Assembly (NCBI GenBank): GCA_027451705.1
Contig: DAIDIT010000230.1
Coordinates: 1 to 39,440, forward strand
Reading direction: 5' to 3'
Origin: Pseudomonadota bacterium
GTDB lineage: Bacteria; Myxococcota; Myxococcia; Myxococcales; JAKAPL01
Length of the DNA stretch: 39,440 nt
The notes under the pieces are model-generated. The model did not search any database and was not told the DNA's origin. It was given only the letters and a program-made list of their open reading frames with translations. The position numbers and the translations under genes were made by a program. Shown here one piece after another: positions 8,174 through 15,137 of this stretch (position 1 is its first letter; each line of letters starts with the position of its first letter).

Positions 8174-8204
8174 CCAGTTGATTCCACTGGCGCGAAATTT
8201 TCGC
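8174..8204. promoter_or_regulatory. paired inverted repeats upstream of the metal efflux operon
   Basis: Within the 138-bp gap before czcB are CCAGT-N7-ACTGG (8174-8190) and GCGAAA-T-TTTCGC (8192-8204), side by side. This AT-richer patch (8140-8230) is unlike its surroundings and is where the operon promoter should be. A metal-responsive repressor or activator site is plausible; no regulator gene for it is adjacent. Confidence 0.35.
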
Positions 8205-8275
8205 CGCGTGGACAGACGCACGTGTGTTTCGAAAGGATTGACGTAGCAGAGCGCCGACGCCTGCGCGCTCGATCG

Positions 8276-9979
8276 TCAACCGTGGGCCGCGCGCGCGCGC
8301 TGTCCGGACGCGGGGACGACCGTTCGGCCCGTCGCCCGCCGCTTGTCGAGTGCCCGCATCAACGCCTCGACGACCTCGGGATCGCACTGCGAGCCGGCGA
8401 GCTTGCGCAGGACCGCGCAGGCAGCTTCGAAGGCGAGCGCCTCCTGGTAGGGCCGGGTCGACGTGCACGCATCCCAGGTGTCGGCGACGTTGACGATGCG
8501 AGCGACGAGCGGGATGGACTCGCCCGACAGGCCGTCGGGGTAGCCCTTTCCGTCCCAGCGCTCGTGATGGCTCCGGACGGCCGGCGCCGCGGGGGCGAGG
8601 AACGCGACGGCGCCGACGATCGACGCGCCGATGGCCGGGTGCTCGCGCATCTGGCGCATCTCGTCCGTGGTCAGCACCGACTGCTTGAGGAGGATCCTTT
8701 CGGGGATGCCGATCTTGCCGATGTCGTGGAGGATCCCGCCGTAGTAGAGGTGCTTGAGCGTCCGATCGGGCAGCCCCAGCTCCTCTCCGATCGCGCGGGA
8801 GATGTCGGCAACGCGCTGGCTGTGGCCGCGGGTGTAGGAGTCCTTGCTGTCGATGCTGTTGGCGAGCGCCACGATCGTCTCGACGTAGCCCTCCTCGAGC
8901 GACCGGTACAAGCCGCGCGTCTCCTGGTCGTAGGCCTGGAGCTGCTTGGACATGTAATTGAAGGTGTGCGCCAGATCGCCCAGCTCGTTGCGCGCGGTCA
9001 GCGGGATCTCCGTTCCGAACTGGCCGCGGGAGATGTCGAGCGCGCCCCTCACGACCGCGCGGACCGGCCGGACGACCGCGCGGGCGAAGAGCAGGCCGAG
9101 GCCGATCGACAGCAGGAGGCCGAGGAGCAGGCCGAGGGCGCCCTCGCCCTGGACCCAGCGAACGAGCGAGAGGGCGCGCGCCCGCGGCTCGAACACCACG
9201 ACGCCCCAGCCGGTGCGCGGCACCACCGCGTAGGCCGCGATGGCGGGGACGCCCGCCGGAAGCTCCTCGGCTCGGACTTCGCCCGACGCTTCCAATGCCG
9301 CGCGTTCGCGCGCGAGCGCCGCCGAAGCGGCGGGCAGGGCCGCGCTCGCGAGTGGTCCGCGGGCGGCGAGCGGTTCACCCCCGCGGCCTAGGAGGAGCGC
9401 GCCCACGCCCTCGGTGCCGATCATCTGGCGCGCGACGAGATCCTCGATGCCCCGCAGCGAGACCGAGGCCCCCAGGTACTCCGGCGCGCCGCCCGACCGG
9501 CCCCCTGGGAGCGGCAGCGCCAGCGGAAGCGACAGGCGGCCCGACGCAGGATCCCTCCGGACGGGGCCGAAGGTCGGCCGATCGACGGGCAACAGGCCCG
9601 TGATCGCGTCGAGGGCCGCATCCTCGGCCGTGACGCCCGGTGCGGCCGCTCGGGCGTCGTGCAGCGGATGGCCCGAGGCGTCGTAGAGCGCCGCGCCATC
9701 GAGCTCCTCGCGCTGCGCGAGCAGGGTCTGCAACTCCCGCTGCCGATCCTGGGGCGAGTCGAATCCGGCGTGTCGGGCCGCGAGCGCGAGGGCGTGCACC
9801 GTGCCGTCGAGGCGGTCGGCGATTCGCAGCCGCAGGCGGTCGGCTCGCTCGCGTGTCAGTTCGCGCGCGTCCGCGAGGAGCGCACGCCGGCTGGCGATGC
9901 TCGTCACCGCGAGGAGCAGGGAGGTCGGCACCGCCGCCACTGCGAAGACCAGCAGGACGATGGCGCGGGAGAGCTTCAT
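8276..9979 (-). CDS. membrane HAMP/HD-GYP cyclic-di-GMP phosphodiesterase
   Basis: A 567-residue inner-membrane sensor. A first membrane helix (residues about 5-25) leads to an extracytoplasmic sensing region of about 240 residues, then a second membrane helix (GLLLGLLLSIGLGLLFARAV), a HAMP linker (RPVRAVVRGALDISRGQFG) and an HD-GYP domain. The HD-GYP motifs are intact: HSQRVA, HDIGKIGIP, HHERWDGKGYPDGL and NVADTWDACTSTRPY. It should therefore hydrolyse cyclic-di-GMP to GMP or pGpG. The start ATG overlaps the stop of the response-regulator gene upstream as ATGA, so the two are translationally coupled and probably act together. The frame extends far upstream, but that part belongs to the other gene's antiframe. 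Confidence 0.88.
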   Translation of the reverse strand: MKLSRAIVLLVFAVAAVPTSLLLAVTSIASRRALLADARELTRERADRLRLRIADRLDGTVHALALAARHAGFDSPQDRQRELQTLLAQREELDGAALYDASGHPLHDARAAAPGVTAEDAALDAITGLLPVDRPTFGPVRRDPASGRLSLPLALPLPGGRSGGAPEYLGASVSLRGIEDLVARQMIGTEGVGALLLGRGGEPLAARGPLASAALPAASAALARERAALEASGEVRAEELPAGVPAIAAYAVVPRTGWGVVVFEPRARALSLVRWVQGEGALGLLLGLLLSIGLGLLFARAVVRPVRAVVRGALDISRGQFGTEIPLTARNELGDLAHTFNYMSKQLQAYDQETRGLYRSLEEGYVETIVALANSIDSKDSYTRGHSQRVADISRAIGEELGLPDRTLKHLYYGGILHDIGKIGIPERILLKQSVLTTDEMRQMREHPAIGASIVGAVAFLAPAAPAVRSHHERWDGKGYPDGLSGESIPLVARIVNVADTWDACTSTRPYQEALAFEAACAVLRKLAGSQCDPEVVEALMRALDKRRATGRTVVPASGQRARAAHG

Positions 9980-10380
9980 CCGGTCGGCTGCTCGGAGCCG
10001 ATGTCCGAGAAGATCTGGCGGAGGATCTTGACGACGGCCTTCAGCCGGAACGGCTTCTCGAGGTAAGCGTCCGGCTTGACGCCCTGCACCTCGAACTGCT
10101 TGACGGTGTCTCGGGTGAGGGCCGTGACCAGCACGGTCGGGACCGGCGGGCCGTCGAGCTGCCGGAGCCGCTTGAGCGCGTCGAGGCCGTTGAGCCGGGG
10201 CATCAGCAGATCGAGGAAGACGATGTCGGGCCGGTCGTCGGAGTAGAGGCGGATCGCCTCCTCGCCGTCCTGCGCCTCGGCGACGGTGAATCCGAGGGAG
10301 CGCAGCTCGGTCGCGAGCATGGCTCGAATGAGCGCGTCGTCGTCGGCGATCAGGGCTTTTCGCAGCACTCCGGCAGCCAT
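9976..10380 (-). CDS. single-domain response regulator
   Basis: A free-standing receiver domain of 134 residues. It starts MAAGVLRKALIADDDALIR, with the acidic pocket ADDD, the phospho-acceptor Asp in VFLDLLMPRLNG, the Thr/Ala switch in VLVTALT and the conserved Lys in YLEKPF. There is no output domain. It is coupled by an ATGA overlap to the HD-GYP gene downstream, so a phospho-signal may be passed to the phosphodiesterase or used to localise it. No histidine kinase is next to it; the soluble kinase at 31214 is 21 kb away. It is divergent from the AAA+ gene at 10519 across 138 bp with no obvious operator. Confidence 0.85.
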   Translation of the reverse strand: MAAGVLRKALIADDDALIRAMLATELRSLGFTVAEAQDGEEAIRLYSDDRPDIVFLDLLMPRLNGLDALKRLRQLDGPPVPTVLVTALTRDTVKQFEVQGVKPDAYLEKPFRLKAVVKILRQIFSDIGSEQPTG

Positions 10381-10518
10381 CGGCGTCACCTCGCGCGGCA
10401 AGTCCGGTCCAACGGTCGCTCCGGGCCGCCACGGCCATGGTACCACGCCGTGAGCCTCGTCGGCGCCGCGGCCGGCGACGACCTTGCACGGCCCTCGAGA
10501 GAATGGCATGAGACACGC

Positions 10519-11991
10519 GTGAACTTCGCAGAGATGGCGGACGAGTTGGGTAAGTTCCTGGGGGCGGGATACGGCTTCGCGGCAATCGATTCGTTCGAGG
10601 AGGGCCGTGGCCTCCAACTCGTCGAGGCGGCCGCGACGAAGCTCGGACTCCCGCTGTCCACCTGGTCGGTCAGCCGCGGCATGAAGCCGCAAGCAAGCGG
10701 CCACTCGCTCGTCGATGCGCTGACCGCGCTGCGGGGTTCCGGAAAGCCGGGCGTGCTCGCGCTGCTCGGCCTGCAGATGTCCGACCTGACCGCAGTCGAG
10801 CGCCGGATGCTGCGCGAGGTGGCCGCCGAGGGACCCGCCACCGGGCAGCACGTCGTGGCGGTCGCACCGTTCGGGGACCTTCCCGACGAGCTCGTGCGGG
10901 AGGCCGCGGTCGTGAACCTGTCGCCCCCGGACGAGGGCGAACTGAAGGCGCTTCTGGAGGAGACCGCCCGGGCCGTCCAGGTCGAAGTCGGCGACGCCGC
11001 CGGGTCCGTGGCTGCGGCCAGGGGGCTCGGGCTGGAAGAGGCCCGCCGCGTCTTCCGGATGGCGCTGCGCGAAAAGGGCGATCTCACCGCGATCGTCCTC
11101 GCCGAGAAACGGCGCCTGCTGCGACGCAACTCCGCGCTCGACTGCGTCGATCTCGGTGCTGACGAGGCGGCCGGACTCGGGATCGTCGGCGGCCTCGAGG
11201 TCCTCAAGCAGTGGCTCGCCGATCGGCGCAAGTCGCTCTCGCAGGAGGCCCGGGCCTTCGGCCTGCCGCCGCCGAAGGGGCTGCTGCTCCTCGGCGTGCA
11301 GGGCTGCGGCAAATCGCTCTCCGCCAAGGCCGTCGCAGCCGAATGGCGCATGCCGCTCTGCCGCCTCGACCTCGCCGCGCTCTTCTCGGAGGACGAATCG
11401 CTCGACGCCCTCCGGCAGGCGCTCGCCTCGGTCGAGGCGATGGCCCCGGTCGTCCTCTGGATCGACGAGCTCGAGAAGGGGTTCACGGGCGTCGAGAGTG
11501 GGCAGGACGCCGGACTCGCGCGCCTGTTCGGTTGGTTCATCACCTGGATGAGCGAGCGGACGAGCCCGGTCTTCGTCGTCGCGACGGCAAACGACGTGAC
11601 CCATCTTCCCCCCGAGCTGTTGCGCAAGGGCCGCTTCGACGAGACGTTCTTCGTCGATCTGCCGGGCGAGAAGGCGAGGATGGAGATCCTGGACATCCAC
11701 CTGCGGCGGCGGGGCCGAGATCCCGGGACGTTGCCCCTCGCGTCCGTCGCGAAGCGGGCGGAGAAGCTGTCGGGATCGGAGCTCGAGCAGATGGTGGTCG
11801 GGGCGCTCCACTCGGCCTTCTCCAAGGGGCGGGAGCTCACGGGCGACGACCTCTGGAACGCGTTGCACGGGACCGTCCCCCTCTACCGGATGTACGAGGA
11901 GAAGATCCGGGCGCTTCGCGTCTGGGCCCAGGATCGCGCGCGTCCGGCGTCGCAGGACGCCAAACTGCTCGACGTCGTTCCGAAGGTCTGA
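10519..11991 (+). CDS. AAA+ ATPase, Ycf46-like
   Basis: A 490-residue protein with an N-terminal non-ATPase region (about 1-220) and a C-terminal AAA+ module. The start GTG gives NFAEMADELGKFLGAGYGF, which matches how this family begins; an ATG at 10534 is the alternative. The AAA+ motifs are Walker A GVQGCGKS, Walker B VVLWIDELEKG, sensor 1 VFVVATANDV and the second region of homology with LRKGRFDETFFVDLP. The N-terminal part looks like a degenerate P-loop fold (KPGVLALLGLQMSD, VAPFGDLPDELV). Relatives are found in cyanobacteria, plastids (Ycf46) and many bacteria, where the role is poorly known; a link to bicarbonate use has been reported in cyanobacteria. Nothing nearby fixes its job. Confidence 0.82.
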   Translation: MNFAEMADELGKFLGAGYGFAAIDSFEEGRGLQLVEAAATKLGLPLSTWSVSRGMKPQASGHSLVDALTALRGSGKPGVLALLGLQMSDLTAVERRMLREVAAEGPATGQHVVAVAPFGDLPDELVREAAVVNLSPPDEGELKALLEETARAVQVEVGDAAGSVAAARGLGLEEARRVFRMALREKGDLTAIVLAEKRRLLRRNSALDCVDLGADEAAGLGIVGGLEVLKQWLADRRKSLSQEARAFGLPPPKGLLLLGVQGCGKSLSAKAVAAEWRMPLCRLDLAALFSEDESLDALRQALASVEAMAPVVLWIDELEKGFTGVESGQDAGLARLFGWFITWMSERTSPVFVVATANDVTHLPPELLRKGRFDETFFVDLPGEKARMEILDIHLRRRGRDPGTLPLASVAKRAEKLSGSELEQMVVGALHSAFSKGRELTGDDLWNALHGTVPLYRMYEEKIRALRVWAQDRARPASQDAKLLDVVPKV

Positions 11992-11994
11992 CGA

Positions 11995-12498
11995 TCAGCG
12001 CGGCGCCGCGGTCTTGGCGTGGCGCTTGCGGGCTCGCGGACGGCCGCGCCGGGGCGCCGAATCCTCGAGCTCGAGCTCCGCGAGCTTCTGTCGGAGCGTG
12101 TTGCGGTGCAGTCCGAGCAGGAGCGCGGCCTTGCCGCGGTGGCCTCGGCAACGGTCGAGGACGAGCGCGAGGAGACCCCGCTCGACCTCCCGCATCACGA
12201 GCCCGTGCAACCCTTCGACCGGCGACTCGCCCAAGCGATCGAGCAGCGTCTCGAGCCGATCGCGCACGAGCTGTTCGAGCGGGCGCCGGCACGGGTCGAG
12301 TTGTGCGAGCAGCGACGCGTCGCAGATCTGGGCGCCCTCGGCGAGCATGCAGGCTTGCGCCGCGCTCCGTACGACGCGGACCTCGAAACCCGCCTTCTCG
12401 AGCCGATCGGCGTGAGCGGGGCGCCGGCCTTCCACGGGAAGAACGAGCGCGAGCGGAGAGGCGTCGGATGCGGATCGGGGGACGGAGGCGGCGGCCAT
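11995..12498 (-). CDS. small Fis-domain protein with degenerate receiver-like N-terminus
   Basis: A 167-residue protein. Residues about 95-140 (VMREVERGLLALVLDRCRGH and KAALLLGLHRNTLRQKLAEL) form a Fis-type helix-turn-helix as found at the end of sigma-54 activators, followed by a basic tail (RRGRPRARKRHAKTAAPR). The first 70 residues (LALVLPVEGRRPAHADRLEK then AGFEVRVVRSAAQACMLAEG) resemble the first half of a receiver domain, but no phospho-acceptor Asp or ATPase module is present. It therefore looks like an NtrC-type protein with its middle removed. It is divergent from the T2SS activator gene at 12611 and could tune it or bind the same region; that is an inference. It could also act as a plain nucleoid-type DNA-binding protein. 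Confidence 0.75.
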   Translation of the reverse strand: MAAASVPRSASDASPLALVLPVEGRRPAHADRLEKAGFEVRVVRSAAQACMLAEGAQICDASLLAQLDPCRRPLEQLVRDRLETLLDRLGESPVEGLHGLVMREVERGLLALVLDRCRGHRGKAALLLGLHRNTLRQKLAELELEDSAPRRGRPRARKRHAKTAAPR

Positions 12499-12513
12499 GG
12501 GGCGGGCTGTCTA

Positions 12514-12540
12514 CTTAGAGACCGGGCCCGGGGGTGTCAA
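12514..12540 (-). promoter_or_regulatory. sigma-70-type promoter of the Fis-domain gene
   Basis: On the - strand a perfect TTGACA (12535-12540) is followed 15 bases later by TCTAAG (12514-12519), a 4 of 6 match to the -10 consensus. A 17-base spacing would give TAAGTA. The start codon is at 12498. A perfect -35 in DNA this GC-rich is unlikely by chance, but the spacing is short. Confidence 0.45.
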
Positions 12541-12610
12541 GGCGGTGTCGGTCGCGCGACAACGCAGCCACACTTGACTTCCGGCCGACTCTCGACTCTG
12601 GTCCGGAAGG

Positions 12611-14002
12611 ATGGAGCCCGAGAGCAACGCGGCGGCTGCCGCACCGGCGGTCCTGGTCGTCGACGACGACCGGAGCAACCTCGAATCGGTCGAGCGAATT
12701 TTCGCGAAGGAGGGTTACCGCGTTCGAACGGCCGCCGACGGCAGCACGGCCCTCGAGCTGGTGCGCGCCGAGCCGCCCCAGGTCGTCGTGACCGATCTCG
12801 CGATGCCCGGCCTCGACGGAGCGGCGCTTCTCAAGGCGATCAAGGCCATCGCGCCCCAGGTCGAGGTCGTGCTGATGACGGCCTATGGAACGGTCGAGGG
12901 TGCGGTCGCGGCCATGCGGGACGGCGCATACTACTTCGTCACCAAGCCGCTCAAGCGCCACGCGGTGGTGCGAAGCGTCCGCAAGGCGCTCGAGAAGCAG
13001 GCGCTGGTCGCCGAGAACGTCCGGCTCCGCGCTCGGCTCGCCGGCCTCGAAGCTCCGGCGGGCATGATCGGCCAGAGCCCGGTCTTCCACGCGACCCTCG
13101 ACCTCGTCCGGCAGGCCGCCGCGTCCCACGCGACCGTCCTCGTCACGGGCGAGAGCGGGACCGGCAAGGAGCTCGTCGCGCGGGCACTCCACGAGCTGTC
13201 TCCGCGCGCGGAGGGGCCGTTCGTCGCGGTCAACTGCGCTGCGATTCCCGAGAGCATCCTGGAGGCGGAGCTGTTCGGCTTCGAGCGCGGCGCGTTCACC
13301 GGGGCAGTGGCGCGCAAGGAGGGTCGGTTCGAGCGTGCCAACCGCGGGACCCTGTTTCTCGACGAGGTCGGGGAGATGTCGCCCGCGGTCCAGGTCAAGC
13401 TCCTGCGCGTCGTGCAGGAGGGCGAGATCGAGCGGCTCGGCGGTAGCGGTCCGATCGACGTCGACGTCCGAATCGTCGCCGCGACCAACCGCCGGCTCGA
13501 CCAGGAGGTCAAGGCGGGCCGGTTCCGGGAAGACCTCTACTATCGCCTCAACGTGGTGGCCGTCGCGCTGCCGTCGCTGCGCGAGCGGCCGGAGGACGTG
13601 CCGCTCCTCGCCGACCACTTCCTGCGGCGCTTCTGCGAGAAGAACGGCAAGCAGCTCCTCGGCTTCACGCGGGAGGCGATGGCGGTGCTCGAAGGGTACC
13701 GCTGGCCGGGCAACGTGCGCGAGCTCGAGAATGCCGTCGAGCGCGCGGTCGTCCTGTGCCGGGGGACTGCGATCGACGTGCCGGACCTGTCGGGGCTGCC
13801 GCGCGATGCGGAGGAGAGCGGACAGGCGCCGATGGGGCGGACCCTGACCGTGCCGCTCGGGACGACGCTCGAGGAGCTCGAGGCGCAGGTGATCCGCGAG
13901 ACGCTCCGGCAGGCGCGGGGCGACAAGGCGCTGGCGGCCCAACTCCTCGGGATCTCGATTCGGACGATCTACCGCAAGATCGACCGGGACGAGGTGACCT
14001 GA
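12611..14002 (+). CDS. NtrC-family sigma-54 activator, likely regulator of the adjacent T2SS operon
   Basis: A 463-residue response regulator. The receiver (residues about 12-125) has the acidic pair in VLVVDDDR, phospho-acceptor Asp62 in VVVTDLAMPG and Lys in FVTKPLK. The central AAA+ domain has Walker A GESGTGKE, the sigma-54 contact loop GAFTGA, Walker B TLFLDEVGEM and the arginine-finger region FREDLYYRLN. A Fis helix-turn-helix closes the protein (DKALAAQLLGISIRTIYRKI). All motifs needed for phosphorylation-controlled sigma-54 activation are intact. The gene ends inside a TGACAAATTGTC palindrome, and a sigma-54 promoter for gspC lies 150 bp downstream, so I infer that it drives secretion. 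No partner kinase is adjacent. GGAAGG sits directly before the ATG, closer than ideal. Confidence 0.93.
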   Translation: MEPESNAAAAAPAVLVVDDDRSNLESVERIFAKEGYRVRTAADGSTALELVRAEPPQVVVTDLAMPGLDGAALLKAIKAIAPQVEVVLMTAYGTVEGAVAAMRDGAYYFVTKPLKRHAVVRSVRKALEKQALVAENVRLRARLAGLEAPAGMIGQSPVFHATLDLVRQAAASHATVLVTGESGTGKELVARALHELSPRAEGPFVAVNCAAIPESILEAELFGFERGAFTGAVARKEGRFERANRGTLFLDEVGEMSPAVQVKLLRVVQEGEIERLGGSGPIDVDVRIVAATNRRLDQEVKAGRFREDLYYRLNVVAVALPSLRERPEDVPLLADHFLRRFCEKNGKQLLGFTREAMAVLEGYRWPGNVRELENAVERAVVLCRGTAIDVPDLSGLPRDAEESGQAPMGRTLTVPLGTTLEELEAQVIRETLRQARGDKALAAQLLGISIRTIYRKIDRDEVT

Positions 14003-14012
14003 CAAATTGTCA
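14000..14012. promoter_or_regulatory. upstream activator site 1, TGACAA-A-TTGTCA
   Basis: A perfect 6+1+6 inverted repeat. Its first three bases are the stop codon of the activator gene. Its centre is about 174 bp upstream of the predicted gspC transcription start, in the normal range for sigma-54 enhancers. A copy lies 41 bp downstream, close to four helical turns, so dimers would sit on the same DNA face. Confidence 0.65.
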
Positions 14013-14040
14013 CCCGCGGCGGCGCCGCTCGGAACGTGGA

Positions 14041-14052
14041 TGACAAATTGTC
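14041..14052. promoter_or_regulatory. upstream activator site 2, TGACAA-A-TTGTC
   Basis: Twelve-base identical copy of site 1 with the inverted repeat intact apart from the last base. Its centre is about 133 bp upstream of the predicted start. The surrounding DNA is strongly GC-rich, so two AT-centred identical palindromes stand out. Confidence 0.65.
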
Positions 14053-14153
14053 GGGGCGCCGCCCGCACGGCCGCCTGCCCCGGTGGCACAGCGGAATGGG
14101 GATTCCGGGGGAAGGGTTCGAGTTCCGTCGTTCGTCCAGGGCGAGTTGCCGCC

Positions 14154-14169
14154 TGGCACATCGCTTGCT
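14154..14169 (+). promoter_or_regulatory. sigma-54 (-24/-12) promoter of the T2SS operon
   Basis: TGGCACATCGCTTGCT matches the consensus TGGCACG-N4-TTGCW at every defined position but one (A for G at position 7). The invariant GG (14155-14156) and GC (14167-14168) are spaced correctly. Transcription should begin near 14180, only a few bases before the chosen gspC start. A second TGGCACA at 14084 lacks the -12 element. Confidence 0.8.
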
Positions 14170-14186
14170 TTCTCGTGGGGTCGACC

Positions 14187-15137
14187 GTGTCCACCGCCCT
14201 TCAACTCGGCCTCGAACGCTACTTCTGGGCCGTCACGCTCGCGTTCCTGCTCGCGGGAAGCTACCTGTCGGCCAGGACGGTCAACCTGATCGTCGCCGAG
14301 AAGATCAGGCCGCTGCCGAAGGCCAACGCGTCGCTCGCTCCGACGTCGTCGCGACAGTCGGAATCGCCTCTGCTCTCGCCCGAGGCGTTCGCGAAGACGA
14401 TGGGCATGAAGCTGCCCGAGGCGCCCGCGCCCGCCGAGGCGACCGAGGCCGAGAAGGACAAGGCACCCGATATGTCGTCGGCGCCGGTGCGGACGAGCCT
14501 CCACTCGCAGCTCCTCGGCACCGCCCTCGCGAACCGCCCCCAGTGGTCGCTCGCAACGATCCGCGACCTCAACCAGAACCAGACCTCGGTCTACATGGTC
14601 GGCGACCAGTTCATGGGGGCGACCGTCCTCTCCATCGAGGGGCCGAACGATCAGCACCAGGACACGCCGTGGGTCATCGTGATCAACGGCGGCCACCGCG
14701 AATTCATCGACAACCAGCCATCAGGCAGCGGCAGCGGCACGATGCCCGGCTACCCGGCGGCTCCGCCGGCGACGTTCCGTCCGTCGGACCTCGGCGCGGG
14801 CATCCGGCGGCTCGACGACCGCCATTTCCAGATCGAGCGGTCGACGGTCAACAACGCGCTCGCGAACCTGAACGACCTCGCGATGCAGGCCCGCATCGTG
14901 CCGTCGTTCAAGAACGGTCAGGCCAACGGATTCAAGCTCTTCAGCATCCGTCCGGACAGCCTCTACTCCAAGATCGGGATTCAGAACGGCGACGTCATCC
15001 AGCGAATCAACGGCTACGACATGAACAGCCCCGACAAGGCCCTCGAGGCCTACACGAAGCTGCGCAACGCCGGTGCGCTCGACCTCCAGATCGAGCGCGG
15101 AGGCCAGTCCTTGAGCTATCACTATGCGATCCAGTGA
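14187..15137 (+). CDS. gspC: type II secretion inner-membrane protein GspC
   Basis: GspC links the inner-membrane platform to the secretin. From the GTG at 14187 it has 316 residues: a short cytoplasmic tail, one membrane helix (residues about 13-35, YFWAVTLAFLLAGSYL), a periplasmic linker rich in Pro, Ala and Glu, a homology region that binds the secretin N-domain (SQLLGTALANRP then QNQTSVYMVGDQFMG) and a C-terminal PDZ domain (LYSKIGIQNGDVIQRINGYD). The frame is open upstream to 14007, but the sigma-54 promoter lies inside that extension, so a start after about 14180 is required. GGGG lies 6 bases before the GTG. The leader would be very short, so the exact start is uncertain. Its end overlaps gspD by 14 bases. 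Confidence 0.9.
   Translation: MSTALQLGLERYFWAVTLAFLLAGSYLSARTVNLIVAEKIRPLPKANASLAPTSSRQSESPLLSPEAFAKTMGMKLPEAPAPAEATEAEKDKAPDMSSAPVRTSLHSQLLGTALANRPQWSLATIRDLNQNQTSVYMVGDQFMGATVLSIEGPNDQHQDTPWVIVINGGHREFIDNQPSGSGSGTMPGYPAAPPATFRPSDLGAGIRRLDDRHFQIERSTVNNALANLNDLAMQARIVPSFKNGQANGFKLFSIRPDSLYSKIGIQNGDVIQRINGYDMNSPDKALEAYTKLRNAGALDLQIERGGQSLSYHYAIQ

Noticed and set aside
10381-10518. Sigma-54 promoter between the receiver and AAA+ genes
   Set aside because: TGGCATG is present but no TTGC follows at the right distance on either strand.
14084-14100. Second TGGCAC, possible sigma-54 promoter
   Set aside because: The -12 element (TTGC) is absent at the required spacing; AATGGG is there instead.
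14060-14140. tRNA-like 3' half (GGGTTCGAGTTCC)
   Set aside because: No acceptor, D or anticodon stem can be formed around it; the resemblance is limited to a T-loop-like string.
14007-14186. N-terminal extension of gspC to the upstream ATG
   Set aside because: The extension contains the sigma-54 promoter and an activator site, and it would put 60 non-conserved residues before the membrane helix.
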